From: Campylobacter concisus
GTDB taxonomy: Bacteria > Campylobacterota > Campylobacteria > Campylobacterales > Campylobacteraceae
Length of the DNA: 64,000 nt
NCBI RefSeq assembly: GCF_015230015.1
Contig: NZ_JAAKZC010000004.1
Span: 62,001 to 126,000, forward strand
Reading direction: 5' to 3'
Part shown: one piece after another, positions 8,635 through 17,099 of the stretch
Numbering within the stretch: the first letter of the stretch is position 1
Layout: each line of letters opens with the position of its first letter
Program-made: the position numbers and the translations under genes
Notes under the pieces: generated by a model
Databases searched by the model: none
Told to the model about the DNA's origin: nothing
The model's input: only the letters and a program-made list of their open reading frames with translations

Positions 8635-9453
8635 TTAAAATGAATTTATCTCTAAACTCTTTGTCTTATTGCCTAGATCCACACCAACAAGCACATTTTT
8701 ATCTATAAAAATTTCTTTTATCTCGCCACTAAAAAGCTCTTTTTTGCCCTTTAGCTTAAAGCTTTTGTCAAATTTATAGATCACTCCGTCCTCGCTAGCT
8801 ACCAAAACCTCATCTCCCGCGCAAGCAAGAGCTGAAATTTTAGATCTTAAAACTTGCTTTTTAGCTCCACTTTTAAGATCTAAAATTTCTCCGTTTTTAA
8901 AGCCTATGAAAATTTCATCATCGCTAAATTTACAAGCGCTCACTGGCGCAAAGCCAATGCTTTTTTGCTCTTTTGCGTTAAGCTTGCTATCAAGCAAAAA
9001 CGCCTTGCCATTAAAGCTAGTAAAAAACACTCCCTCACCAAGCGGTAAAAAGCTAGAAATTTTATAAATATTGTTAAAATTTTTTGATATAAATTTTTTA
9101 GAACTCTTGTCAAAAATAGCGATCGTTACGATATTTGCCATATCGCAAGCGACGTAAATTTTCTCTTTTTCTAGCAAGATATTTGAAACCTTACAGCCAA
9201 CATTTGGCAGAGCAAATAAAAATTCCTTCTCGCTAGCTACCTTTACGATCTCGTTGTTTAAATTTGCAACGTAAAAAGAGCTCTCATCAAAAGCACATCT
9301 TTGATCTTTGTAAATTTTCTCCTTTAAGCCTAGGCTTTTTGTCTCGCCATCTTTTACAAAGATGATGTTTTGACTATTTTCATCGACGAAACAGCCCTTA
9401 CCCTCGGCAAAAAGCGCTATCAAAGACAAGCTAAGACATAGCAGAAATTTCAT
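8635..9453 (-). CDS. Exported beta-propeller-like protein at the head of the nos cluster
   Basis: Not a protein I can name. The 272 residues start with a Sec signal peptide (MKFLLCLSLSLIALFAEG) and continue with repeated short units of the type 'K-x-L-x-A-x-D-x-x-V-x-V-A', such as ALACAGDEVLVASEDGVIYK and CKFSDDEIFIGFKNGEILDL, which suggests a WD40/PQQ-like propeller in the periplasm. It ends 12 bp before nosZ and reads the same way, so it is likely co-transcribed and may help NosZ folding or N2O respiration. That role is inference. No strong RBS is seen before its ATG. Confidence 0.75.
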   Translation of the reverse strand: MKFLLCLSLSLIALFAEGKGCFVDENSQNIIFVKDGETKSLGLKEKIYKDQRCAFDESSFYVANLNNEIVKVASEKEFLFALPNVGCKVSNILLEKEKIYVACDMANIVTIAIFDKSSKKFISKNFNNIYKISSFLPLGEGVFFTSFNGKAFLLDSKLNAKEQKSIGFAPVSACKFSDDEIFIGFKNGEILDLKSGAKKQVLRSKISALACAGDEVLVASEDGVIYKFDKSFKLKGKKELFSGEIKEIFIDKNVLVGVDLGNKTKSLEINSF

Positions 9454-9751
9454 TATCTAGGTTGCTTTCATCGTAAATTTAAAATTTGTAAAAACTATAC
9501 AAGCATAACTCTTAAAAGCAAATTAGCGATTAATTTACTTTTTTAAGCATTTAAAGAAAAATATCAATAATTTTTTTTAAATTTTGCCATTTACAATAAA
9601 TAGACTTTGGAATTTAATGGATAGAAATATACTTTTGATAAAATTTATTATCTATAAAAATTCGTATTTTAGGTATATTCTGCATTAAAATTTAAATTAT
9701 AAATATTTTTTTAAAAAAATTATTTAAATTAGATAATTATATTAAGAAATG

Positions 9752-9777
9752 AAAAATCGCTCTTGCGTTTTGAGCGA
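9752..9777 (-). terminator. Terminator-like hairpin upstream of the nos cluster
   Basis: On the minus strand TCGCTC pairs with GAGCGA (9772-9777 with 9757-9762, 9-base loop) and is directly followed by five T (complement of 9752-9756). That is intrinsic-terminator form, but no annotated minus-strand gene ends here; it would act on RNA starting between here and moaC, or as an element in a long nos leader. Confidence 0.45.
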
Positions 9778-9847
9778 AGCTTAAATTTTAGCTTTTTGAT
9801 ATTTTTTTGCTTAAATTTGCTGATAACTTAAATTTGCTTAAATAGGC

Positions 9848-9853
9848 TATAAT
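9848..9853 (+). promoter_or_regulatory. Predicted sigma70 -10 box of moaC
   Basis: TATAAT preceded by GGC and by AT-rich, T-tract-periodic DNA instead of a -35 box, the usual form of Campylobacter vegetative promoters. It lies 20 bp before the moaC ATG, with the RBS AAGGAGAG between them, implying a very short leader. Confidence 0.75.
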
Positions 9854-9873
9854 CCCCAAAAAAAGGAGAGATA

Positions 9874-10350
9874 ATGCTAACGCATTTAGATGAAAAAGAT
9901 CGCCCAAAAATGGTCGATGTAAGTCCAAAAGATCCAACTAAAAGAGTAGCAACTGCTAGTGGGATCATCAAAATGAGCAAAGATGCTTTTAAAGCGATCA
10001 AAGAAAACACCGGCAAAAAAGGTCCAGTCATCCAAACAGCCGTTGTCGCTGCGATAATGGGTGCTAAAAAGACAAGCGAGCTAATACCTATGTGCCATCC
10101 GCTAGCCATTTTGGGCGTGGATTGTGACATCGAGGAGCTGCCTGAAATTTGCGCTTTTAAGCTTTTTGTAAGCGTCAAAATAGAGGGTAAAACAGGCGTT
10201 GAGATGGAGGCGCTAACAGGTGTAAGCGTGGGGCTTCTTACCATTTATGACATGGTAAAAGCCATAGATAAGAGCATGCAGATAGATAACATCGTGCTAG
10301 AGAGCAAAACAGGAGGCAAAAGTGGCGAGTATATGCGATCTAAACAATAA
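9874..10350 (+). CDS. moaC: MoaC, cyclic pyranopterin monophosphate synthase
   Basis: Second step of molybdenum cofactor synthesis: converts the MoaA product (3',8-cyclo-GTP) to cyclic pyranopterin monophosphate in the cytoplasm. The 158 residues contain the family motifs [13 protein letters not shown] (about residue 68) and [21 protein letters not shown] (split here as family core), with the catalytic Lys and Asp of the last motif present. Length is typical. A good RBS (AAGGAG) precedes the ATG. Likely heads a small unit with the next two genes. Supplies cofactor for molybdoenzymes such as nitrate or formate enzymes, not for NosZ. Confidence 0.96.
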   Translation: MLTHLDEKDRPKMVDVSPKDPTKRVATASGIIKMSKDAFKAIKENTGKKGPVIQTAVVAAIMGAKKTSELIPMCHPLAILGVDCDIEELPEICAFKLFVSVKIEGKTGVEMEALTGVSVGLLTIYDMVKAIDKSMQIDNIVLESKTGGKSGEYMRSKQ

Positions 10351-10588
10351 AAAGGCAAAAATCGACTACCCAACACACTGGGAGTATAAAGTGATATTTG
10401 ACGCTGGCGTAAATGCCGAAGAGAAAGTAAAAGAGATAGTAAAAGATAGAGAGTTTAAGCTAGTTTTTTCTAAATTTAGCAAGGATAAAAAATACGCTAG
10501 CTACGATCTAGCCGTATTAGTTTTAAGCGAAGAGGAGAGGCTGGAGATATTTTCAGCGCTAAAACACGAAGCAAAATACGTTTTATAA
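10322..10588 (+). CDS. DUF493 (YbeD-like) family protein
   Basis: Small cytoplasmic protein of the DUF493/YbeD family, function unclear; the family has an ACT-like fold and members are proposed regulators. The 88 residues include [14 protein letters not shown] near the start and [16 protein letters not shown] later, the usual family core. The likely start is GTG at 10322, overlapping moaC by 29 bp; there is no other in-frame start upstream of the conserved core. Probably co-translated with moaC. Confidence 0.8.
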   Translation: MASICDLNNKKAKIDYPTHWEYKVIFDAGVNAEEKVKEIVKDREFKLVFSKFSKDKKYASYDLAVLVLSEEERLEIFSALKHEAKYVL

Positions 10589-10597
10589 GGTAAAAAT

Positions 10598-11836
10598 ATG
10601 GATAAACTTGAGCAAAATTTACGTGATTATAAAGATAGCAAGGGGCTGCTAACTAGCATAAAAGCTCTTTGCAACGACTTTTTTAAGGACGTCTCAGACA
10701 AAGATGAAAACACACTGCCTGATCTTTTGAAGCAAAAGATGAACGAGCTTTACGACAAGATGGATAAAGAGAGCCTCATCAATGCCAAAAATCTAAAAAG
10801 CGCGATGGAGGGGATAAACCAGGCTCTAGTTAGCGGCGAAGAGAAGGCGCTTTACGATCTGATCGATAAAAAAGATGAGATAAATAGAGCCATCGAGGCA
10901 AAGCGTGAAGAGATAAAAAATAGGCTAAAAATTTCATTTGAAGCGGCTGAAGAGGTCGTAAAAGATAGAAATTTTGGCGAAAAAGAGGAAATTTTAGAGC
11001 TTTTAAACAATGCGATCATTAGAGAAACGAGAATGCTTGGCATCTTAAAAGAGAGCGCTCAAATCGCCTTTTTAACGACCCTTGAGGGCGCAAAGGACGT
11101 AGAAGAGACCGCTGGTGCGATAGCTAAAAATATGACCTATTCTGCGATAAGAGGCGGGGAGTTTAGCAAAGAGCGAATGTTTGAAATTTCAAAAAATATC
11201 ATCAGTGCAGCGGGGAATTTAGCAAATGAGGGGCACATCTTTGCAAAAGAGCTCATAAAAGGCGCGATAAATGGCACAAGAGATGGCATTTTAAGAGCTA
11301 TTGAAAAGCTAAAAGACGAGGCAAAATTTGCCCCAGACGAGCTAAGGCTAAACTCACAACTTTTAAATTTAAAAAATGTGGACGAAGAGTTTATAGCGCT
11401 TCTTAAAGAGCTTGAAAACGAATTTGATGGCGTAGCTAAAAGCGAGATCGAAAGCGTGATAAATAGCGAGCTTGACACAAATCTAGCGAAATTTAAACGC
11501 ATAAGCGATCAAGCGATAGAGCAGATCAGCTCAAGGCTTGAAGAGCTAAAATCAAACGGCGTTGCTAAGCTTGTGAGCGAGGCAAATAATAAATTTGAAG
11601 CCCTAAAGCAAGAGCTAAACGACAAGAGCAAAAAGCTAAAGCTAAATTTTGATGCTAACGACAAACTTGAAGGCATCAAACAAGATATCGCAGAGTTTGA
11701 GAAAAAGGCGAACGACAAGCTTGAAGATATCAAACAAATGGATATAAAATCAGAGGCTAAGAAATTTGGCGATAGAGCCTATCAAGCCGCAAAAGACTTC
11801 ATAAACGTCATAAAAAAAGATAAAAAAGAGGAGTAA
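10598..11836 (+). CDS. Conserved coiled-coil protein, unknown function
   Basis: I cannot name this gene with certainty; it resembles a Campylobacter family of long helical proteins (possibly DUF6781). The 412 residues are almost wholly helical, Lys/Glu-rich, without signal peptide or clear membrane segment. A central Ala/Gly-rich stretch (about 150-230) is flanked by coiled coils. The C-terminus carries an imperfect repeat, NDKLEGIKQ then NDKLEDIKQ, about 22 residues apart. RBS AAGG precedes ATG, 9 bp after the DUF493 gene. It ends in a strong terminator. Confidence 0.75.
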   Translation: MDKLEQNLRDYKDSKGLLTSIKALCNDFFKDVSDKDENTLPDLLKQKMNELYDKMDKESLINAKNLKSAMEGINQALVSGEEKALYDLIDKKDEINRAIEAKREEIKNRLKISFEAAEEVVKDRNFGEKEEILELLNNAIIRETRMLGILKESAQIAFLTTLEGAKDVEETAGAIAKNMTYSAIRGGEFSKERMFEISKNIISAAGNLANEGHIFAKELIKGAINGTRDGILRAIEKLKDEAKFAPDELRLNSQLLNLKNVDEEFIALLKELENEFDGVAKSEIESVINSELDTNLAKFKRISDQAIEQISSRLEELKSNGVAKLVSEANNKFEALKQELNDKSKKLKLNFDANDKLEGIKQDIAEFEKKANDKLEDIKQMDIKSEAKKFGDRAYQAAKDFINVIKKDKKEE

Positions 11837-11862
11837 ATTTGCCAAGCTTTTTGGCAAATTTA
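11834..11862. terminator. 12 bp perfect palindromic terminator containing the stop codon
   Basis: Arms 11834-11845 and 11851-11862 are perfectly complementary (TAAATTTGCCAA), loop 5 bases. The first three bases are the stop codon of the coiled-coil gene. It lies between convergent genes. Confidence 0.7.
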
Positions 11863-11869
11863 ACATTTT

Positions 11870-11892
11870 GGCTAGGTCTATCTAACCTAGCC
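11870..11892. terminator. Second hairpin between convergent genes
   Basis: GGCTAGGT pairs with ACCTAGCC (8 bp, 7-base loop) and is followed by CTTTT on the plus strand. Seven bases after the first hairpin, 17 bp before the uppP stop; probable bidirectional terminator. Confidence 0.6.
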
Positions 11893-11908
11893 CTTTTACA
11901 ACTTAAAT

Positions 11909-12703
11909 TTATAAAAATAGATAGAGCAAAAACGCACCCAAGATCAAGCGGTAGATGACAAAAGGTAGCATCCTAATCCTTGAGATGATCCCCATAAATA
12001 GCTTCACGCAAATATAAGCACTAACTGCACTTATGATGACGCCAAGGGCGATGTCGCTCCATGGCAGAGCATTTGGATCTTTTATGAGCTTGATGCTCTC
12101 AAGTCCGCCAGCTAAAATGATCACTGGGATCGAAAGCAAAAATGAGAAATTTGCACTGCCCTTGTGGCTAAAGCCCAAAAATAAGGCCGCTGTCATCGTT
12201 ATACCTGATCTTGAGACGCCAGGGATCAAAGCCACAGCCTGCGCTAAACCTATGATAAGAGCAAATTTTATAGTCATTTCATATTCGCTCTTATTTGTCG
12301 AGCGAAGGTCGGCAAAATAAAGTGCTATACCAAAGATGATCGTAGTTACCGCGATCACAACGCCACTTCTTGCGTACTCTTCGATCACATTGTTAAACAA
12401 AAGTCCAAAAATACCAACTGGAATAGTGGCAAATCCAACGCACCAGACAAGCAAGCTATCGCCCACCATCTTTCTTTGCGCGATCGAGGCAAAAAAGTCG
12501 CGAAGTAGCTTAAAAATCGTATCTTTAAAATAAAAAAGTATCGCACTTAGCGTACCAACATGCACTGCCACGTCAAAAGCAAGTCCTTGATCTGGCCAGC
12601 CAAGTAGCTTTGGCACCAAGATAAGGTGAGCTGAGCTTGAAATAGGCAGAAATTCGCTTATGCCTTGCACCAAGGCCAAAACGATAACGTGAGAAATTTC
12701 CAT
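11909..12703 (-). CDS. uppP: UppP/BacA undecaprenyl-diphosphatase
   Basis: Integral membrane phosphatase that recycles undecaprenyl diphosphate to the monophosphate carrier used for peptidoglycan and glycan export. The 264 residues have the two catalytic signatures: GISEFLPISSSAHLIL near residue 14 and GVSRSGITMTAALFLGF near 160, plus about seven to eight helices. Length matches the family. It follows tkt after 58 bp. No bacitracin link can be shown from sequence. Confidence 0.96.
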   Translation of the reverse strand: MEISHVIVLALVQGISEFLPISSSAHLILVPKLLGWPDQGLAFDVAVHVGTLSAILFYFKDTIFKLLRDFFASIAQRKMVGDSLLVWCVGFATIPVGIFGLLFNNVIEEYARSGVVIAVTTIIFGIALYFADLRSTNKSEYEMTIKFALIIGLAQAVALIPGVSRSGITMTAALFLGFSHKGSANFSFLLSIPVIILAGGLESIKLIKDPNALPWSDIALGVIISAVSAYICVKLFMGIISRIRMLPFVIYRLILGAFLLYLFL

Positions 12704-12732
12704 AAAATGCCTTTTTTGATTGTAGATTGCAG

Positions 12733-12752
12733 TTGGGGATTTTACTCCCCAA
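12733..12752 (-). terminator. Hairpin after tkt
   Basis: TTGGGGA/TCCCCAA 7 bp stem with 6-base loop, starting 9 bp after the tkt stop on the minus strand and before uppP. No T tract follows, so it is more likely an mRNA-stabilising or weak attenuating hairpin. Confidence 0.4.
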
Positions 12753-12761
12753 AGTTAAATT

Positions 12762-14672
12762 TTATATAAGTTCACTAGCAAAATTTGCAAGTTTTTGTGG
12801 CGTAAAGCCAAAGTGATCAAATAGCTCGTTCGCCTTGCCGCTGGCGCCAAAGCCGTTCATGCCATAAACTGCGTCGGCAAATTTATACCACTCATAGCCA
12901 GTTGCAGCCTCAACTGCAATGATCGTCGTATTTTTATCTAAAATTCTAGCCACATACTCATCTGGCTGCTCGCAAAGCAAGTCAAAACAAGGCGCTGATA
13001 CGACGTTTGCACCGATACCTTGCTCAGCTAGAAGTGCAGCTGCTTTTACGCAGAGTGAGACCTCGCTGCCGCTTGCTATAAATGTTATCTTTGCATCTTT
13101 TGCCGAGCTTAGCAGATATGCGCCGTTGCTAATATCGCCAAATTCGCCTTTTGCAAGTGGGTCAAGCCCTTGGCGGCTAAGCACAAATGCGCTTGGAGCG
13201 TTTAAATTTAACGCTGCATGCCAGCTAGCTGCGTTTTCGTTGCCGTCAGCTGGGCGGAAAGTGTAGAAATTTGGCATAGCTCTAAATGTGCTAAGTTGCT
13301 CGATAGGCTGGTGCGTCGGACCATCTTCGCCAACGCCGATGCTATCGTGCGTGAAGACAAAAAAGTGCTTGATGCCCATTAGCGCTGCTATCCTCGCACT
13401 TGGCTTTAGATAGTCGCTGAAAATAAAAAATGTCGCTGAAAATGGCAAGAAAAGACCGTATCTGGCGATGCCATTGTTGATAGCTGCCATGGCGTGCTCT
13501 CTGATGCCGTAGTGGATGTTTTTGCCATTTGGGAAGTCGCCCATACCCTTTAGCTCGGTCTTGTTTGATGGAGCAAGATCTGCACTACCGCCGATAAAGC
13601 CAGGGAGTTTTTTAGCTATCTCATTTAAAATAACGTGGTTTGTATCTCTTGTGGCTAGTTTTTTATCGCTAAAATCTGGAAATTCGAGCTTGCTAAAGTC
13701 TGGATTTAGAAGTGAGTTTAGTAAATTTTTACCCTCAATACTTAACGCCTCAACCTTTTTGTTCCACATAGCCTCTTCAAGATCGCCCTTTTCTACCGCA
13801 CCTCTAAATCTTAAAAGCACGTCCTCGTCGATAGCAAATTTCTTCTCAGGGTCAAAACCAGCTGCAGCCTTTGCCTTTTTGATGATCTCCTCGCCAAGTG
13901 GCGCGCCGTGGCTGTGATGTGAGCCCTCAAGCTCCATTGCGCCGCGTGCTATGTGTGTGTTTGCGATGATGAGATATGGCGACTCTTTCTCGCTAGCTTG
14001 CTCAAGCGCAAATTCGATCTGGTCATAGTCGTGTCCGTCGATGCGTGCGACCTCCCAACCCTGCGCCTCAAACCTAGCCTTGACGTCCTCGCTAAATGCT
14101 ATCGCTGTGTCGCCCTCGATCGTGATGTTGTTTGAGTCGTAGATGAGCACAAGGTTGTCTAGTCTTAAATTTCCTGCGATTGAACATGCCTCGTAGCTTA
14201 TGCCCTCTTCTAGATCGCCATCGCCGCAAAGGCAGTAAATTTTATGATCGATTATTTTATTATCTGGCTCATTTAGCACGTTTGCAGCGTATTTTTCTGC
14301 CATGGCTAGACCAACTGCATTTGCTACGCCTTGACCGAGTGGTCCAGTAGCCATCTCAACGCCTGGAGTGTGAATTTCTGGGTGTCCTGGAGTGTTTGAG
14401 CCAAGTTGGCGAAATTTCTTAAGCTCATCTAGGCTTAGATCGTAGCCGCTTAGGTGCAAGAAGCTATAAACCAAGCTTGATGCGTGACCACCGCTAAAAA
14501 CGAGCCTATCTCTGTTTAGCCATTTTGGATTTTTAGGGTTGTGTTTTAAAAAGTTGCTTAAAACCACCATGATATCGGCTAGGCCCATAGGAGCACCTGG
14601 GTGTCCGCTGTTAGCGTTTTGCACCATATCAGCGCACAAAAATCTTATAGTATCGGCTTGTTTTTTTAGCAT
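12762..14672 (-). CDS. tkt: Transketolase
   Basis: Thiamine-diphosphate enzyme of the non-oxidative pentose phosphate pathway, transferring two-carbon units between sugar phosphates in the cytoplasm. The 636 residues include the ThDP motif beginning GDGDLEEGISYEA and ending DSNN (about 150-182), the central pyrimidine-domain motif GVGEDGPTHQPIEQL with the cofactor-activating Glu nearby (IREHAM) and the C-terminal domain. Length is normal. In these bacteria, which lack oxidative pentose steps, it makes ribose and erythrose phosphates. It lies downstream of ispA after a 107 bp gap. Confidence 0.97.
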   Translation of the reverse strand: MLKKQADTIRFLCADMVQNANSGHPGAPMGLADIMVVLSNFLKHNPKNPKWLNRDRLVFSGGHASSLVYSFLHLSGYDLSLDELKKFRQLGSNTPGHPEIHTPGVEMATGPLGQGVANAVGLAMAEKYAANVLNEPDNKIIDHKIYCLCGDGDLEEGISYEACSIAGNLRLDNLVLIYDSNNITIEGDTAIAFSEDVKARFEAQGWEVARIDGHDYDQIEFALEQASEKESPYLIIANTHIARGAMELEGSHHSHGAPLGEEIIKKAKAAAGFDPEKKFAIDEDVLLRFRGAVEKGDLEEAMWNKKVEALSIEGKNLLNSLLNPDFSKLEFPDFSDKKLATRDTNHVILNEIAKKLPGFIGGSADLAPSNKTELKGMGDFPNGKNIHYGIREHAMAAINNGIARYGLFLPFSATFFIFSDYLKPSARIAALMGIKHFFVFTHDSIGVGEDGPTHQPIEQLSTFRAMPNFYTFRPADGNENAASWHAALNLNAPSAFVLSRQGLDPLAKGEFGDISNGAYLLSSAKDAKITFIASGSEVSLCVKAAALLAEQGIGANVVSAPCFDLLCEQPDEYVARILDKNTTIIAVEAATGYEWYKFADAVYGMNGFGASGKANELFDHFGFTPQKLANFASELI

Positions 14673-14779
14673 ATGATCTCCTTTTATTGCGTTAGATTAT
14701 ACAAAAAAGTGATTAAAACTTGCCTTGCATTTTTGCTCAAAATGTCTAAAAAGTGATATAAATTTACGAAATTTACGCA

Positions 14780-15679
14780 CTATCTTAGGTGCTTGTCTGT
14801 AAGCTCTAAGATCATTTTTGCGATATTTGCATCTACCTGTTTTAGCGCCTCTTCTATCTCGCAAATAAGCTCATCTTTTTTCTTTTTTGCACCAGATAGA
14901 CCAAGTAAATTTGTAAATGAGTTTTTAGCTAGGTCGTTATGCACGGGCTTTCCAGCGGCCGCTTCGTCGCTTGTAAGATCGATGATATCGTCTTGTATCT
15001 GAAAAGCAAGCCCAAGCTTTAGGCCGATATCATAAATTTTCTCGCACTCTGTTTCGTCTAAATTTACTATCACAGCGCCCATTTTTAGGCTAGCAGCGAT
15101 GAGCTTTGCGGTCTTGTGGATGTGCAAAAATACTAGCTCATCAAGGCTTAGCATCTTGCCAGAGAGACCAAATTGAGCCTTTGCTCTTTTGATATCCTCT
15201 TTGTTTGTATTTTCAAAAAAACAATCAAGCGCCTGACCTAGCACCATGCCGCTAACGCCAGCATTTTCGCTTAAAATTTCCACGCATTTTATGCGTGTTT
15301 GAGCTGGCAGATCAGCACGTGAAATTTCATAAAAAGCATGCGTATTTAGCGCATCTCCTGCAAGTATCGCGGTAGTCTCGTCGTATGTTACGTGAAGCGT
15401 TGGCGTGCCGCGTCTTAGGCTTGCGTTATCCATCGAAGGCAGATCATCGTGGATGAGCGAGTATGTATGCATCATCTCAAGCCCCAAAGCTACTCTCATC
15501 GCCTTTTGTGTGAGGCTTTTATCCACGCTTTCGACCACGCCAAGAAGCAAAAGCGCCCTAAAGTGCTTGCCTCCAGCCTTTAGCATAACGCCAAGCGCCT
15601 CCTCGTAGTAAGGGTGAAAGCCAGACGCCTTTGGTAAATTTGCATTTAGAAATTTTATAAAGTCCTCAAGTAGGCTCAT
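14780..15679 (-). CDS. ispA: Polyprenyl (farnesyl/geranylgeranyl) diphosphate synthase
   Basis: Condenses isopentenyl diphosphate with allylic diphosphates to give the short prenyl chain used for undecaprenyl and quinone side chains. The 299 residues contain the first Asp-rich motif DDLPSMD with following RRG (about 75-87) and the second motif DDIID (about 228). Spacing DDxxxxD is the usual type for bacterial FPP synthase. Start overlaps the preceding PDZ gene stop by 4 bp. Product chain length cannot be decided by eye. Confidence 0.93.
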   Translation of the reverse strand: MSLLEDFIKFLNANLPKASGFHPYYEEALGVMLKAGGKHFRALLLLGVVESVDKSLTQKAMRVALGLEMMHTYSLIHDDLPSMDNASLRRGTPTLHVTYDETTAILAGDALNTHAFYEISRADLPAQTRIKCVEILSENAGVSGMVLGQALDCFFENTNKEDIKRAKAQFGLSGKMLSLDELVFLHIHKTAKLIAASLKMGAVIVNLDETECEKIYDIGLKLGLAFQIQDDIIDLTSDEAAAGKPVHNDLAKNSFTNLLGLSGAKKKKDELICEIEEALKQVDANIAKMILELTDKHLR

Positions 15680-16785
15680 TTTGGCACTCTTGCAAAAAAC
15701 TGAAAGTCATTTCTGGTAAATAAAAGCACGAAATTTTGCAGATCGCCGATCTTTTCTAAAAGCTCCTCACGGTTACTCACACTCTCTTTGTTGTAGCCTA
15801 AAATTTTATCGCCGATCTTTATGCCAAAGATGTCGGCATTTGACTTTGGCTCGACCTTAGTAACGACTAAATTTTTATCAACCATGATGCCATAATCAAC
15901 CAAAACTTTATCATCTAGCAAGCTCTCAGGCGACTTTGGCATGACGTTTAAATTTGGCAGATCAAGGTTTGAAGGAGCGTTTATCTCAAGACTTTGGTTA
16001 AATTTCACATCCCCGCTTACTGGCACTTGAAAGAGTAGCTGCTCTCTGTCACGTTTTACGACGATGTCGAGCTTTGCACCCTTTGGAGCAAAAAGCACCA
16101 TCTCATTTAGCTCTCTTAGGCTCTTTGGCTTGATGCCATTTATAGTAACAAGCTCATCATCAACCATCATCATCTTGCCGCGACCCAGTGGATCAACAAG
16201 GCCAACAAAAAATTTATCCTCTTTTTGCAAGAATTTCACGCCGATATCGCCGTAGTAAACGTCATCGTAAGATACAAAGTGCTTTAAATAGCGGTTTGGT
16301 ATAAATTTATCAGCCCCAACAGCTATGCCTATCATCTTACAACAAGGCGTGTTTATCTCGCCAGTCGCGTTATACTCGAAGCTTAGCGTGTCAAAGTCGC
16401 CTAAATTTTGCCCCAAAGACTTGATGTGACCCATGACGGTGTTGTTTGCGTCATTTAAAATTCCAACCCAAGTACTCTTTTTGATGCGCTCCTCGTTGGT
16501 CTCATCAGCCATCACGACAGGGCTTAGCTCCTTGCTAGAGCGGACCAAAAAGAGCTGCAAATATGGGTCAAATTTGACATATTCGCCAAGCGGAGCTCCA
16601 TCGCTTTTTGGCACTGCGATCAAATTTTTAGTGATAGCCACGCCAAAGTGTTTATTAACTGAGACGATTGAGTTTTTGTTCTTTTCAAAGCAGGCGTTAA
16701 AGTCCTCTTGCGTAGGCCTAGGGTCGGCATTTAGGCAAAGCGCTGATAGCAAAAAAGCAAGGGCAAATTTATATTTTAGTCTCAT
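15676..16785 (-). CDS. Exported PDZ-domain protein (HtrA-like without evident protease triad)
   Basis: Predicted periplasmic protein of 369 residues with a Sec signal (MRLKYKFALAFLLSALCLNA). The N-terminal half looks like a decayed trypsin-like fold (NSIVSVNKHFGVAITKNLIAVPK), but I do not see the usual His, Asp or GNSGG serine motif. Two PDZ-like segments follow, about 195-265 (MMVDDELVTINGIKPKSLRE) and 300-369 (ADIFGIKIGDKILGYN). It may be a scaffold rather than a protease. It overlaps ispA and ybaB by 4 bp each, so it belongs to one operon with murE and panD. Confidence 0.78.
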   Translation of the reverse strand: MRLKYKFALAFLLSALCLNADPRPTQEDFNACFEKNKNSIVSVNKHFGVAITKNLIAVPKSDGAPLGEYVKFDPYLQLFLVRSSKELSPVVMADETNEERIKKSTWVGILNDANNTVMGHIKSLGQNLGDFDTLSFEYNATGEINTPCCKMIGIAVGADKFIPNRYLKHFVSYDDVYYGDIGVKFLQKEDKFFVGLVDPLGRGKMMMVDDELVTINGIKPKSLRELNEMVLFAPKGAKLDIVVKRDREQLLFQVPVSGDVKFNQSLEINAPSNLDLPNLNVMPKSPESLLDDKVLVDYGIMVDKNLVVTKVEPKSNADIFGIKIGDKILGYNKESVSNREELLEKIGDLQNFVLLFTRNDFQFFARVPK

Positions 16786-17096
16786 TTTATCCCCATCGAA
16801 GCAAGCCCGCCAAGCATCCTTGAAGCGGTGTTTTTCTTATCGGCCTCAACTGATTTTAGCACGTCATTTACGGCGCTTATTAGCAAAATTTGCATGCTCT
16901 CTTTATCTTCAAGCAGGCTATCATCTATGCTGATATCAAGTATCTCGCCGCTGCCGTTTGCTCTAACGCTCACTAGCCCGCCGCCACTTTTTGCTCCAAA
17001 TTCTTTATTTTTGCTCTCTTCTTCCATCTGCTTGGCTTGCTTTTGCACATCCTCAAGCATCTGCCCCATCTTTGAAAAGTCAAATCCCTCAAACAT
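16782..17096 (-). CDS. ybaB: YbaB/EbfC nucleoid-associated protein
   Basis: Small dimeric DNA-binding protein of the YbaB/EbfC family. The 104 residues show the typical start with FSKMGQMLEDVQKQAKQMEEE, a helical first third, then the strand motif VRANGSGEILDISIDDSLL and a C-terminal helix. Length is typical. It lies 3 bp after panD and overlaps the PDZ gene by 4 bp. Confidence 0.93.
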   Translation of the reverse strand: MFEGFDFSKMGQMLEDVQKQAKQMEEESKNKEFGAKSGGGLVSVRANGSGEILDISIDDSLLEDKESMQILLISAVNDVLKSVEADKKNTASRMLGGLASMGIK

Positions 17097-17099
17097 CGC

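Larger units (their letters stand above)
9454..9873. promoter_or_regulatory. Divergent intergenic region between nos cluster and moaC
   Basis: This 420 bp AT-rich stretch has no credible ORF and separates two divergent units, so it must hold the promoters of both. On the minus strand a TATAAT (9736-9741) is a possible -10 element for the nos cluster, far upstream of its first gene. I looked for FNR/NssR-type dyads (TTGAT-N4-ATCAA, TTAAC-N4-GTTAA) and saw no good copy. A terminator-like hairpin at 9757-9777 and the moaC promoter are listed separately. Confidence 0.5.

Noticed and set aside
9454-9873. FNR/NssR-type dyad controlling the nos cluster
   Set aside because: Only half-sites such as TTGAT or ATCAA seen; no correctly spaced pair.
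9828-10244. 138-codon minus-strand frame opposite moaC
   Set aside because: Antisense shadow of a clear moaC; Ser-rich translation without any family features or RBS.
10852-11733. Three minus-strand frames opposite the coiled-coil gene
   Set aside because: Low-complexity Ser/Phe-rich shadows produced by the Lys/Glu-rich gene on the other strand.
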